A stretch of DNA of 64,000 nucleotides from an uncultured Flavobacteriales bacterium (GTDB lineage: Bacteria > Bacteroidota > Bacteroidia > Flavobacteriales > CAJXXR01), in the NCBI GenBank assembly GCA_913063375.1, contig CAJXXR010000007.1:41580-105579 (forward strand), given 5' to 3'. Shown here one piece after another: positions 1 through 8,962 of this stretch. The notes below the pieces were generated by a model. It had not been told where the DNA came from, ran no database searches, and saw only the letters and a program-made list of their open reading frames with translations. Position 1 is the stretch's first letter, and the number at the start of each line of letters is the position of its first letter. Made by a program: the position numbers and the translations under genes.

Positions 1-1119
1 AGCCACAGACTGAACAATTCCATCTCGCATATGGGCTGAAGAATTCCCCCCAGCCCCAAATGGATAATTATCGGAACCAGCTGCTTTCATAATCAAAACC
101 TTAAACTTATCCCTATTTGTATTTGGGAAAAACTCATATTCCATCCTGTTCTCATACCCATAATCGTCTCTTGCATAGAATCGCATTCCCTTTTGAGGAT
201 AGGCCCAGGAATCATTTCCATGCCTCCTAGTATCACCTTCTAATTCGAATTTCAAAATTTGATCTACCCCAAAAAACTCATAAGAATTCTTAATTTCTGT
301 ACCAGTAAGAAATAATGAACTAAAATCCCCAGCTACAGAGATTACTGGTAAAGTATGTGAATCATCTATAAAATAGCTGTTGTTTTCATTAAAACTAGGT
401 CCAATTCCGGTAGTTGAACTATAGGCTACCGCACGAATTATAGTAGTTATTGGAAGGGAAATAGGCGTACTATAACTGGTTGAAGAATTTGTAGGAACCG
501 AACCATCTGTTGTATAATAGACCGTGGAACCAGAAGGTACGGTGAATCCAACGGTTTGCGTCCCAGTATAGAAGCCGGGACTTAATGTATATAACGGTTT
601 AGGTTCATAGGATGTATAGTAAATTCCAGAATTTGCAGAATTCACTGTTGGATTTGTAAAGTACACCCATGCAGTAGCTCCATTCGTTTGTCTACCTATA
701 GAATGATTCTCTTGCATAGGATTCACTATTTGATAATTATCTATCAAATTCCCAGCAGCATCTGACAATACAACCCATTCTTGTTTAGTCTGCGTAATTT
801 TAAAGTTAGTGTGAAAATTTCCTACAAAAACACCATCAAGACCCGAAGCATAAAATATCATGGTTCCACCTGCGGCAATTGTAGCAGCAGGAATTTGCCA
901 TTTCAATGGATTACTGTTCTTGTCACTTAGATAATAACCGGTGATATTTACTGGTGAAGAACCAGCATTGTACAATTCTATCCAATCTTCATACTCCCCG
1001 AAATTATCCGTAACATCAGATTTATTGGCTGCCGAAAACTCATTGATCATTATCTGGGCAGAAAGGGAGGGTGAACCTATAAGAAAAGTAAAACAAATAA
1101 AAAATAAAAAACGAAACAT
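1..1119 (-). CDS. Secreted lamin-tail / CotH-type protein, 5' part only
   Basis: An open frame runs without a stop from an ATG at 1119 to the left edge (373 codons), so the C-terminus lies outside the window. Residues 1-22 are a signal peptide ending SLSAQ. Residues about 22-130 read as a lamin-tail domain (INEFSAANKS, DWIELYNAG, YYLSDKN). Residues about 170-245 look like a chitobiase/Fn3-like module (YYTTDGSVPT). From about 260 the start of a CotH-type domain appears (TRRHGNDSWAYPQKGMRF). In Bacteroidota such proteins are exported, usually by the type IX system, but the sorting domain would be beyond the edge. It is divergent from the LysM gene. The domain calls are by eye; CotH is the least complete. 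Confidence 0.8.
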   Translation of the reverse strand, partial: MFRFLFFICFTFLIGSPSLSAQIMINEFSAANKSDVTDNFGEYEDWIELYNAGSSPVNITGYYLSDKNSNPLKWQIPAATIAAGGTMIFYASGLDGVFVGNFHTNFKITQTKQEWVVLSDAAGNLIDNYQIVNPMQENHSIGRQTNGATAWVYFTNPTVNSANSGIYYTSYEPKPLYTLSPGFYTGTQTVGFTVPSGSTVYYTTDGSVPTNSSTSYSTPISLPITTIIRAVAYSSTTGIGPSFNENNSYFIDDSHTLPVISVAGDFSSLFLTGTEIKNSYEFFGVDQILKFELEGDTRRHGNDSWAYPQKGMRFYARDDYGYENRMEYEFFPNTNRDKFKVLIMKAAGSDNYPFGAGGNSSAHMRDGIVQSVA

Positions 1120-1471
1120 GGTACAAGGGGCTTTTATAATAATAAGTAACAAGATATGAAATTAAACAACTGATACAAAATTTGTTATAAATCTAAAATT
1201 GTTACAAAAACTAAACTTTTAACGTTACTTAAAACCAGCCATTTCCATAGCCATTTATCAACAAAGAAAATTAGCCGTAATCCATTATTAATAACAGGAA
1301 CTATTTTAGTACCTTAACCTTGTTAGTTTGGGGTATAAAAATCCTTAAATTATTTAAAATTCAAGGAAATTGATAAAATATAAAAAATCATTGTTCTGAT
1401 TTTTTTATATTAGCCTTTTAAAATTTGGTTTGCTTATTGCTCAACCATACTCAGAAAGAAAAACATTGTAA
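1120..1471. other. Intergenic region between divergent genes
   Basis: These 352 very AT-rich bases separate the leftward lamin-tail/CotH gene from the rightward LysM gene and must hold both promoters. I see no clean TAnnTTTG box, no terminator hairpin and no small gene with a convincing start. Confidence 0.5.
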
Positions 1472-3055
1472 ATGTTAGGATTAAAAAATCAATTACTTAC
1501 TGGACTATTTTGTTTAGTATTGTCAGTCTCAGCACAGAGTCTTCATAAAGTAAAAATGGGGGAAACCCTTTATTCTGTGTCCAAAAAATACGGCATCACT
1601 ATTGCTGAATTAATTGAGGCGAATGATGAAGCCGATCATGGTTTAAAAACGGGTATGGAATTGGTTATTCCTCAAAGTGGATTACAATCTGACACTGTTG
1701 AAACTTTTGATTATAAATTAAAGGTTTTAGAATCTTTTTATTCCATTAAAAAGAAATTTGACGTTGATAGAGACGAATTGATTCAATACAATCCAGAACT
1801 GGTGAAAGGATTTAGATCAGGACGTACTATCCAAATTCCAAAAAGAGAAACCATCTCACTTCACGGATACGCTAAAGGAAGTGCAATTAAAAAGCATGTA
1901 GAAGAGTTAAAGGAAAAAGAGAGACCAGATAATATTGAACTGAAAGAACAATATCAATTATCTTACCTATTACCTTTTTATTTTGACCTTAATGATTCCT
2001 TAGAATTTCAAAACACCACAGAGGAAGCACCTGCTATTTATAAAAAATCCTTGTATGCATTGGAATTTTATCAAGGAGCAAGTGTTGCTTTAGATAGCCT
2101 TAAATCAATGGGGTTTAATGCAGATGTTTTTATATACGACACAGAAAATAGCAAACCTAAAACGGCTCATATAGCCAAAGAAAAAGCGGTAGCATCCTCC
2201 GATTTAGTTATTGGACCATTTTATGCTGAGAACTTCAAACTGGCTTCAAATATCTTAAAAAGCAAGCGAGTTCCTATGGTTGTCCCAGTGTCAAATAAAC
2301 CAAATCTTACAAAAGGTTTGAAAAATGTATATCAGGTACAACCTTCTGTATACAGAATGCTTCAATTACAATCTCAATATATTCAAGATGCATATGGTTC
2401 ATTCCCGATAACTGTTATCAGAAGAGATACCATGGAAGAAGAAGCTTTATCAATCTTCATGACGCACCATATTGACAAAGAAATAAACACATATTATAAA
2501 GAAGAAGTGATTAAAACGGAATTGATAGATAGCGTTACCGACTTAATGATGGACAGTACACTTGAAAATCAAATTATCATTATTCCATCTGATGACAGAG
2601 TATTTGTATCTGATATCTTAACAAAATTAAATAAAACAAGACTAAAAAATATCATTGTGTTTACAACGCCTAAAGTAGCTAAGTTCAGAAATATTGAACA
2701 AAGCTACTTGAGTAACCTTAATGTACATTTCCCAGATTTAGGGACAATAGATTATCAAGCAGATATTACAAAGAATTTTTTAACAAGCTATCGTAATAAA
2801 TACCAAACAGAACCAAGTTCGACATTCGCTTTTACCGGATTTGACATCACTTTCTACTTCGGGAAAATCCTATTGGAAAATGGGAAAATTGATGGTAAAT
2901 ATTATATTGAACCTGCAAAAATGACCAAGACTAGTTTCGACTTTAACGCAAAGAAAAAAGCTTCAAACGGTTTTGTAAATTATGCTGTTTCAATTTTAAA
3001 ATACCAAGGACAGGACCTAGTACCTGTAATTACTAAGGATGTTAAAAGGGACTAA
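1472..3055 (+). CDS. LysM and PBP1-like (periplasmic binding fold) protein
   Basis: This 527-residue exported protein has a signal peptide (cleavage near SVSAQS). Two LysM modules follow at about 25-68 (VKMGETLYSVSKKYGITIAE) and 80-123 (LESFYSIKKKFDVDRDELI). From about 160 to the end there is a type 1 periplasmic binding fold, as in LpoA or amino-acid ABC binding proteins. Such 'PBP1 and LysM' proteins are common in Flavobacteriales and are presumed to sit on peptidoglycan in the periplasm; no ligand is known to me. The next gene starts inside its last codons (17-base overlap), so the two are probably translationally coupled. Confidence 0.85.
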   Translation: MLGLKNQLLTGLFCLVLSVSAQSLHKVKMGETLYSVSKKYGITIAELIEANDEADHGLKTGMELVIPQSGLQSDTVETFDYKLKVLESFYSIKKKFDVDRDELIQYNPELVKGFRSGRTIQIPKRETISLHGYAKGSAIKKHVEELKEKERPDNIELKEQYQLSYLLPFYFDLNDSLEFQNTTEEAPAIYKKSLYALEFYQGASVALDSLKSMGFNADVFIYDTENSKPKTAHIAKEKAVASSDLVIGPFYAENFKLASNILKSKRVPMVVPVSNKPNLTKGLKNVYQVQPSVYRMLQLQSQYIQDAYGSFPITVIRRDTMEEEALSIFMTHHIDKEINTYYKEEVIKTELIDSVTDLMMDSTLENQIIIIPSDDRVFVSDILTKLNKTRLKNIIVFTTPKVAKFRNIEQSYLSNLNVHFPDLGTIDYQADITKNFLTSYRNKYQTEPSSTFAFTGFDITFYFGKILLENGKIDGKYYIEPAKMTKTSFDFNAKKKASNGFVNYAVSILKYQGQDLVPVITKDVKRD

Positions 3056-3590
3056 ACAATGGATTTTTGACTGCATCAACGCGCAGCCAAAAACATTTCT
3101 TATTATAAAATTTCTTGCGATATATGGCTCTTTACGGGCCATATATCATTTTATATTGGTCCCTAACCATTCCTTAATGAATGGCTTCCTTAATTGGTAT
3201 GCAACAATCGTTGCAACAATTGGACATGATAAATTGGGCTACCCAATTGAATCGATCCCACTAGAGCGCGGTATTGGATTATGGTTTGGAGAATACTTAA
3301 TGTTGGTAGTTGATGCCACCTGTAGTGCTGGTGTTATCTATATTCTTTTTATTAGCCTATTATTCCTTTTCAGAAATTTTTATTGGAGAGTCATTCCTTT
3401 TCTACTTACTGGACTAGTTGGAATATTTGCCATCAATACAATACGAATTGGAGTTGTTACCTACGTATTAAAATACCACACCGTTTATTTCGATTTTTTT
3501 CACAATTATTTATTCCTCTATATCATTTATCTTTTCGTATTTTACGTTTGGTATAAATGGTACAAAGTTTATAATTCAATGGTAACATGA
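3039..3590 (+). CDS. Exosortase-family transpeptidase (XrtF/XrtX-like)
   Basis: A 183-residue multi-span membrane protein with the exosortase catalytic triad in order: Cys95 (DATCSAGVIY), Arg136 (NTIRIGVV) and His155 (FFHNYLFL). Exosortases cleave C-terminal sorting signals of exported proteins at the inner membrane. The small size and the following membrane protein match the Bacteroidota subtypes (XrtF or XrtX), which I cannot separate by eye. The start overlaps the LysM gene by 17 bases and the stop overlaps the next ATG by 4 bases, so this looks like a three-gene operon. No PEP-CTERM-like substrate was recognised in the window. Confidence 0.8.
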   Translation: MLKGTKQWIFDCINAQPKTFLIIKFLAIYGSLRAIYHFILVPNHSLMNGFLNWYATIVATIGHDKLGYPIESIPLERGIGLWFGEYLMLVVDATCSAGVIYILFISLLFLFRNFYWRVIPFLLTGLVGIFAINTIRIGVVTYVLKYHTVYFDFFHNYLFLYIIYLFVFYVWYKWYKVYNSMVT

Positions 3591-3997
3591 AAAAAAGAAC
3601 AGTCATACTTTTGTGCCTGCTAATAGCCTTAGTCGATTTAATCCTGGAAAAACCGGAAGGATTACGACTGGTAGGAATAGATATAGAAACATTAATGAAA
3701 GATAACCTAAACAAGGTTGTGTACTATTCTGGTAGTATAGCTATTCATATATTAAGCTGCACAATTATTCTATTTCTACTTTTTAAGGATAAGCTTTATT
3801 ACAAATCTTTCTTTTGGTTTTTACTAGTTGGTTTATTGATAATTACTCCCCTATTTTACTATTTCAATATTCATCCAAATACAAAAGGTGAGGATAGAAT
3901 ATTAGCCATTTCAAATGTCTATTATTTTCTACGCTCACCTATAATTTTGATCTATACCTTACCCATTTTTTTCCTTTGGTCAAGGAAACAGCATTAA
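3587..3997 (+). CDS. Exosortase-associated small membrane protein
   Basis: A 136-residue protein with about four hydrophobic segments (around 5-20, 47-67, 75-95, 112-130), starting in the ATGA overlap with the exosortase. Bacteroidota exosortases of the XrtF and XrtX types are each followed by a small membrane protein of this size, and position plus the C-terminal segment (YFLRSPIILIYTLP) suggest it is that partner. Its role is unknown. Its stop overlaps the convergent sigma factor stop by 4 bases, leaving no room for a terminator between them. Confidence 0.65.
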   Translation: MKKRTVILLCLLIALVDLILEKPEGLRLVGIDIETLMKDNLNKVVYYSGSIAIHILSCTIILFLLFKDKLYYKSFFWFLLVGLLIITPLFYYFNIHPNTKGEDRILAISNVYYFLRSPIILIYTLPIFFLWSRKQH

Positions 3998-4857
3998 GCT
4001 AAGTAAAGACTAAGATGTGTATTTCTACCTTTCCTTTGAAGTTTTTTCAATGCCTTCAACTTGATTTGTCGAACGCGTTCTTTGGAAATATTTAAACTAT
4101 CTGCAATTTCATTGTAGGACCTTGAGGGCACACCGAATAAGCCGAAAAACTCAATGATTATTTTTTGTTCCTTATGGGCTAATTCACCAACCAACCTTTC
4201 AACATCAGAGACCATTGATTCCCTTAATAAACCAGAATCTGGACGTACACCATTACTATCCTCTAGAACGGTAACTAAGCTACTCTTTTCATCATCTGTA
4301 ATTGGAGCATCCATGGATACAGGAGACTTAGATATCTTTTCAGTCTCATTAATTACAGATTCTTCCAAATCATAATTTTCTGCCAATTCAGTCTTTGTAG
4401 GCTCTCTTTCCAACTCATGACTCATCTCCATTCGGAATTGATTCACCTTTTTAATTTGGGCAATTTTGTTCGCTGGAATTCTTACTAATCTAGAATTCTC
4501 ACCAAGAGAGGCCATAATGGACTGCCTAATCCACCAAACGGCATATGAAATAAATTTAAACCCCTTTGTTGGGTCAAACTTTTGCGCTGCTTTTATTAAT
4601 CCTAAATTTCCCTCACTAATTAGATCTTCTAAAGCCATACCAGAAACCTGATACTGCTTAGCTACAGAAACCACAAATCGAAGATTTGCATTAACAAGTC
4701 TTTCCAAAGCTATTTCATCTCCTTCCTGAATCCTCATAGCTAACTCTACCTCTTGTTCAGGACTAATAAGTTCAATTTTCGCAACTTCGTGCAAAAACTT
4801 ATTAATCGAGAGACTTTCGCGATTGGTTAACTGTTTGGAAATTTTGAGCTGTCTCAT
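3994..4857 (-). CDS. rpoD: RpoD-like sigma-70 factor
   Basis: A 287-residue sigma factor, the usual length of the short primary sigma of Bacteroidota. Region 1.2 is near 16-50. Region 2 holds NLRFVVSVAKQY, DLISEGNLGLIKAAQKFD and the promoter-melting stretch FKFISYAVWWIRQSIMASL. Region 4.2 ends in the helix-turn-helix NISKERVRQIKLKALKKL. The N-terminus MRQLKISKQLTNRES is typical of the family. Regions 3 and 4 differ from the usual primary sequence (for example RIPANKI, and EFFGLFGVPSRSYNEIA where LYFGLNGEHSMTLEEIG is usual), so it could be a second RpoD paralogue. It is monocistronic and faces away from hpt. Confidence 0.85.
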   Translation of the reverse strand: MRQLKISKQLTNRESLSINKFLHEVAKIELISPEQEVELAMRIQEGDEIALERLVNANLRFVVSVAKQYQVSGMALEDLISEGNLGLIKAAQKFDPTKGFKFISYAVWWIRQSIMASLGENSRLVRIPANKIAQIKKVNQFRMEMSHELEREPTKTELAENYDLEESVINETEKISKSPVSMDAPITDDEKSSLVTVLEDSNGVRPDSGLLRESMVSDVERLVGELAHKEQKIIIEFFGLFGVPSRSYNEIADSLNISKERVRQIKLKALKKLQRKGRNTHLSLYLA

Positions 4858-5164
4858 AAAATAAATGTGTGTATTAACACTTAAGCAAAGAATATGCCTA
4901 AATCACATTATCAAGGATTTACTGAATAAAATACGTTAAAATCTATAAATCTCAGTCTCAATTATTTATACAATTACTATTTTATTCAAACATATCTATC
5001 TTACTTAAAATCAGATTAATATACTAATTTTCCCGCAAACTTCCTAGGCTTTTAGCGAGTGTTTCTATCCCTATAAAAAATATTTTGAAAATATCCTAGA
5101 AAAAATCCATTTAGCCTATGTTAAAAGGGAGTGAAGAAATAATTAATTTGTAACTTTGCCGACT
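4858..5164. other. Intergenic region with divergent promoters
   Basis: These 307 AT-rich bases lie between the leftward sigma factor and the rightward hpt operon. On the minus strand TTG (4914-4912), 17 bases, then TATTCTTTG (4894-4886) resembles a Bacteroidota promoter, with one extra base in the -7 box. The hpt-side box is listed separately. Nothing else is recognised. Confidence 0.4.
5151..5158 (+). promoter_or_regulatory. -7 box of the hpt-adk-obg operon
   Basis: TAACTTTG is an exact match to the Bacteroidota -7 consensus TAnnTTTG. It ends only six bases before the hpt ATG at 5165, so the transcript would start at or within a few bases of the start codon. No clear -33 TTTG is seen at the usual distance. 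Confidence 0.55.
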
Positions 5165-5701
5165 ATGAAAACTGTCCAACTACATGGTCTAACATTTGAT
5201 CTTTTTCTTGATCAATCTACTTTACAAAAGCAGATTCAAGAATTGGCTTTAAATGTATCTAAGGATTATGCGGGCAAATGTCCAATCATTATTTCTGTTC
5301 TAAATGGTGCCTTCAGGTTTACAAGTACCTTTATGGACTACTATAATGGACTTTGTGAGGTCAGTTTCATCCGTGTAAAATCCTATGAGGGAACTAGCAG
5401 TACGGGTAAAGTAAAAGAATTACTTGGCCTCGATAGATCTATTGAAAATAGAGATATCATTATTATGGAAGATATTGTAGACACAGGCGAAACCATTGAA
5501 TTTCTTTGGCAAGAGCTCAGTGCTTTAAATCCTTCCTCTATTCAGATTGCGACCTTATTCCTAAAACCGGAGATCTACGGTAAAGAAATACCTATTAATT
5601 ATATAGGCCAATCCATCCCAAATAGATTTATTGTTGGATTTGGATTAGATTATGATGAATTAGGTAGAAACCTAAACGCGATATATCAAAAAAAAGAATA
5701 G
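5165..5701 (+). CDS. hpt: Hypoxanthine phosphoribosyltransferase
   Basis: A 178-residue cytosolic purine-salvage enzyme that makes IMP or GMP from hypoxanthine or guanine and PRPP. The PRPP loop is IIIMEDIVDTGETIEF (around 98-113), preceded by the ISVLNGAFRF flexible-loop region; RFIVGFGLDYDELGRNL near the end closes the purine site. I chose ATG 5165 because the upstream TTG at 5156 lies inside the -7 box and would add three residues. It leads a tight operon with adk (2-base gap) and obg, an order common in Bacteroidota. Confidence 0.93.
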   Translation: MKTVQLHGLTFDLFLDQSTLQKQIQELALNVSKDYAGKCPIIISVLNGAFRFTSTFMDYYNGLCEVSFIRVKSYEGTSSTGKVKELLGLDRSIENRDIIIMEDIVDTGETIEFLWQELSALNPSSIQIATLFLKPEIYGKEIPINYIGQSIPNRFIVGFGLDYDELGRNLNAIYQKKE

Positions 5702-5703
5702 TC

Positions 5704-6279
5704 ATGTTGAACATAGTATTATTTGGACCTCCTGGTGCCGGAAAAGGAACACAATCTGAAAAACTAGTAGAAAAATTCAATCTAATTCACTTATCAACGG
5801 GTGATATTTTCAGATTCAACATTAAGAATGGTACAGAATTAGGTGTGCTTGCGAAATCGTATATCGACAAAGGAGCATTGGTTCCTGATGAAGTAACGAT
5901 TGCCATGCTTAAGGATCAGGTTACAAAAAATGCTGGAGCTAAAGGATTTATTTTTGATGGTTTCCCAAGAACTACTGCTCAAGCAGAGGCTTTAGACATT
6001 TTTTTAAACGAGAAGAACATTTCAGTTACCATGATGCTTGCTTTAGAAGTTGAAGAAGAAGAATTGGTAACTAGATTATTGGAAAGAGGTAAAATTAGTG
6101 GTCGCGCTGATGACGCCAAGGAATCTATAATCAGAGAACGTATTGCTGTTTACAATAAAGAAACTGCAATTGTTAAAGATTTTTACGAAAAACAAAATAA
6201 ATACAAAGGAATCAATGGAATCGGAAGTATTGAGGAAATCACTCAAACACTTTGTGAAACTATTGAGCAACTAGCATAA
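5704..6279 (+). CDS. adk: Adenylate kinase
   Basis: A 191-residue cytosolic enzyme that interconverts ATP plus AMP and two ADP. The P-loop is [10 protein letters not shown] (8-17), the AMP-binding segment is [11 protein letters not shown], and the nucleotide-binding core is [12 protein letters not shown]. The lid is the short form ([14 protein letters not shown]), without zinc cysteines, which accounts for the length of 191 against about 214 in enterobacteria. It is 2 bases downstream of hpt and 2 upstream of obg. Confidence 0.96.
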   Translation: MLNIVLFGPPGAGKGTQSEKLVEKFNLIHLSTGDIFRFNIKNGTELGVLAKSYIDKGALVPDEVTIAMLKDQVTKNAGAKGFIFDGFPRTTAQAEALDIFLNEKNISVTMMLALEVEEEELVTRLLERGKISGRADDAKESIIRERIAVYNKETAIVKDFYEKQNKYKGINGIGSIEEITQTLCETIEQLA

Positions 6280-6281
6280 TC

Positions 6282-7298
6282 ATGGCAGGAGAAGGTTCAA
6301 ATTTTATTGATTACGTCAAAATCTTTTGCGCCGCTGGAAACGGTGGTTCAGGATCTACGCATCTAATGAGAAGTAAAGAAGATGCAAAAGGAGGCCCAGA
6401 TGGTGGCGATGGAGGCCGAGGTGGTCATATAATTCTTCGTGCTAACAGAAATGTATGGACCTTACTTCCTTTGAAATACAAAAAACATGTCAAAGCTGGT
6501 ATTGGTGGGCATGGAAGTAAAAACACAAGTACTGGAGCTGATGGTTGGGATGAAGTACTTGATGTACCGCTAGGAACCATTGCAAAAGATGCAGATACAG
6601 AAGAGGTTCTTTTCGAAATGACCGAAGACGGTGAAATGCAAATCTTGCGTTATGGTGGACTTGGTGGTAGAGGAAATAACCATTTCAAAAGTGCTACCAG
6701 ACAAACCCCGAGATATGCACAACCAGGTACTACCGGTGAACAAGGATGGAATATCCTTGAGCTTAAAGTCTTGGCAGATGTCGGTTTGGTTGGTTTCCCT
6801 AATGCTGGTAAATCTACCTTACTGAGTGTAATCACGGCTGCAAAACCGAAGATTGCCAATTACGCCTTTACAACACTTGTTCCTAATCTAGGAATTGTAA
6901 AATACCGTGAAAACAGTCAATCCTTTGTAATGGCTGATATCCCTGGTATTATTGAGGGAGCAAGTGAAGGAAAAGGACTTGGACATAGATTCTTACGGCA
7001 TATTGAAAGGAATGCGGCTCTATTATATATGATTCCTGCAGATTCTATGGATATCATTAAAGAATTTGAAGTCCTTCAAAATGAATTGCACAATTTCAAT
7101 CCAGATCTATTAGATAAGGAAAAAATACTCGCAGTTACAAAGTCTGATATGCTCGATGAAGAGCTAATGGATGAAATCAAAAAAGAACTACCTGAAAACG
7201 TAGAATGTGTGTTTATTTCAGCAGTGGCACAAACTGGACTGGATAAATTGAAGGATCTACTTTGGAAGAAAATAGAATTATCTAAAGAGAATGATTAA
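6282..7298 (+). CDS. obg: Obg/CgtA family GTPase
   Basis: A 338-residue GTPase acting in late assembly of the large ribosomal subunit. The glycine-rich Obg fold covers 1-158 ([23 protein letters not shown]). The G domain follows: G1 [12 protein letters not shown]3 [13 protein letters not shown]4 TKSD, G5 ISAVAQTG. The C-terminal OCT domain of some Obg proteins is absent, as in most Bacteroidota. The stop overlaps the next gene by 8 bases. Confidence 0.96.
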   Translation: MAGEGSNFIDYVKIFCAAGNGGSGSTHLMRSKEDAKGGPDGGDGGRGGHIILRANRNVWTLLPLKYKKHVKAGIGGHGSKNTSTGADGWDEVLDVPLGTIAKDADTEEVLFEMTEDGEMQILRYGGLGGRGNNHFKSATRQTPRYAQPGTTGEQGWNILELKVLADVGLVGFPNAGKSTLLSVITAAKPKIANYAFTTLVPNLGIVKYRENSQSFVMADIPGIIEGASEGKGLGHRFLRHIERNAALLYMIPADSMDIIKEFEVLQNELHNFNPDLLDKEKILAVTKSDMLDEELMDEIKKELPENVECVFISAVAQTGLDKLKDLLWKKIELSKEND

Positions 7299-7854
7299 TC
7301 AACTTCTTGATTGGGATAGTGAATTATTCACAAAACTGAACGGAATGGGTACTGAATTTTGGGACCCATTCTGGCAGTTTTGTAGTCATAAGTTCAGTTT
7401 TATTCCGCTTTACCTCTTTATTATATTTTTACTCTATAAATCTTTCGGTAAAGAATTTTGGAAGCCTTTACTATTTATTGGACTGACCGTATTTCTAGCT
7501 GACCGTATTTCTGTTGTTGCATTCAAAGAAGTATTTATGCGTCTCCGCCCTAGTCAAGAGCCTTCCTTAGAGGCTACTATTAGACTATTAGAAGGAAAAG
7601 GGGGACTCTATGGATTCTTATCCTCTCACGCTACAAATGTATTTGCAATTTCTACTTTCATTTATTTAAGCCTTAAAAAATTTTACGGCAACAAGTTGTC
7701 CCTTCTCTTTGTATGGTCTGCATTTGTTGGGTACTCAAGGATATATGTAGGTAAACATTATCCATTAGATGTAATCTGTGGTATGTTGCTTGGGATTAGC
7801 ATTGGATATTTTGTATTTTTCTTGTTCAAAAAATTAACCTTCAAGAAAAATTAA
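7291..7854 (+). CDS. PAP2-family membrane phosphatase
   Basis: A 187-residue protein with about five membrane spans and the three PAP2 signature motifs: KEVFMRLRP, the SSHATN variant of PSGH, and [16 protein letters not shown] with its conserved R, H and D. The family removes phosphate from membrane-embedded lipid substrates such as undecaprenyl pyrophosphate or phosphatidate on the outer face of the inner membrane. The exact substrate is not shown. It overlaps obg by 8 bases and is followed after 1 base by crcB. Confidence 0.88.
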   Translation: MINQLLDWDSELFTKLNGMGTEFWDPFWQFCSHKFSFIPLYLFIIFLLYKSFGKEFWKPLLFIGLTVFLADRISVVAFKEVFMRLRPSQEPSLEATIRLLEGKGGLYGFLSSHATNVFAISTFIYLSLKKFYGNKLSLLFVWSAFVGYSRIYVGKHYPLDVICGMLLGISIGYFVFFLFKKLTFKKN

Positions 7855-7855
7855 G

Positions 7856-8218
7856 ATGAAGTGGTTATTGATATTTATCGGAGGTGGATTGGGTAGTGCC
7901 CTGCGTTATTCTCTATTTACATTGAATAAAAAAGTCAATTTCTTTCAGTTACCTGTAGGTACCATAATCGCGAATATTCTGGCCTGTATTACAATGGCTT
8001 TACTCCTATTTTTGATTTCAAAGAAATACATTAACCCTTCAATATGGTCTTATCTTGGACTGATAGGATTTTGTGGTGGATTCAGTACTTTTTCAACATT
8101 TAGTATGGAATCCGCAATGCTAATTAAATCTGGGATGTGGTGGGCAGCTGCCTTAAATATAGTAGTGAGTATGCTGAGCTGTATAACCCTGCTATATTTC
8201 TTTACGAAAAATGCCTAA
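7856..8218 (+). CDS. crcB: Fluoride channel CrcB/Fluc
   Basis: A 120-residue, four-span inner-membrane channel that exports fluoride as an antiparallel dimer. Family marks are GGGLGSALRY at the N-terminus, the pore Asn (GTIIANILAC) and the central GFCGGFSTFSTFSME. It is the last gene of the hpt operon. No fluoride riboswitch is evident, consistent with its internal operon position. Confidence 0.93.
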   Translation: MKWLLIFIGGGLGSALRYSLFTLNKKVNFFQLPVGTIIANILACITMALLLFLISKKYINPSIWSYLGLIGFCGGFSTFSTFSMESAMLIKSGMWWAAALNIVVSMLSCITLLYFFTKNA

Positions 8219-8232
8219 TTAATTCTCCTTCC

Positions 8233-8276
8233 AAAAAAAAAAAAAAAGGTTTCATACATCTTTGTATAAAACCTTT
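8233..8276 (-). terminator. Intrinsic terminator of the cyclophilin lipoprotein gene
   Basis: Arms AAAGGTTT (8245-8252) and AAACCTTT (8269-8276) plus inner ATACA/TGTAT form a hairpin with a TCTT loop. On the minus strand it is followed by 15 consecutive U (A at 8233-8247). The other side has only three T, so it mainly serves the minus-strand gene. Confidence 0.85.
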
Positions 8277-8295
8277 AATGAGAATACTATTTAGC

Positions 8296-8934
8296 CTATT
8301 TCATATTCGTTAATAGCTCAAACTCTTCGCCATCAAATTCCCAATTTTGGATTATATTTATATCCATATATATGTTTTCTAATGGCCTATCGCTAGAATT
8401 TGTAGCCTGATCTGCAATCGTTTCTACAACCTCCATTCCTGAGAGTACCATACCAAATACAGTATACTCCCCATCTAAGAAATGTGTTCCATCCATATTT
8501 TCCACTATATAAAATTGGGAACCATTGGACTTTCTTTCTGGGTTTGAATCATTCCCCATTCTAGCGGCTCCTACCGCACCATATTTATGCGTTATAATAG
8601 TAGTATCTATTTCTGCATCAATCGTATACCCAGTACCTCCTAGACCATCATTTGAGGGGTTATTATCCTTTGTATTAGGATCCCCACCCTGAATAACAAA
8701 GTCATTTATAACTCTATGGAAAGTAATACTGTCAAAAAAATTGGAATCTGCTAAGGCTATGAAATTCTCTTTATGAAGTGGCGTATCATCCAGCAACCAC
8801 AGATGGATATCCCCAAATGAAGTTTTAATTTCAATGATATTATCTAAAGTAAACTTTTCCTTTTCATCACCTTCACAACTGGCAACGAAAAACCCTATCA
8901 ATATAAAGGCCAATACATGGTATGCTTTTTTCAT
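8296..8934 (-). CDS. Cyclophilin-type peptidyl-prolyl isomerase lipoprotein
   Basis: A 212-residue lipoprotein: the signal peptide ends in the lipobox VASC with Cys20, followed by a single cyclophilin domain (about 38-195). Active-site marks are FHRVINDFVIQGGDPN, NGSQFYIVE and FLDGEYTVFG. It should catalyse proline isomerisation in the periplasm. The ATG at 8934 is preferred over one 24 codons upstream because only this gives a lipoprotein signal, and the longer start would run into the terminator hairpin of the upstream gene. Hairpins on both sides make it a single transcription unit. Confidence 0.9.
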   Translation of the reverse strand: MKKAYHVLAFILIGFFVASCEGDEKEKFTLDNIIEIKTSFGDIHLWLLDDTPLHKENFIALADSNFFDSITFHRVINDFVIQGGDPNTKDNNPSNDGLGGTGYTIDAEIDTTIITHKYGAVGAARMGNDSNPERKSNGSQFYIVENMDGTHFLDGEYTVFGMVLSGMEVVETIADQATNSSDRPLENIYMDINIIQNWEFDGEEFELLTNMK

Positions 8935-8962
8935 AAAACTATCTTTAAAACACAATATATAA

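Noticed and set aside
941..1159. A 72-residue plus-strand frame opposite the lamin-tail/CotH gene
   Set aside because: The minus strand has a long open frame with a signal peptide and domains; this is its shadow.
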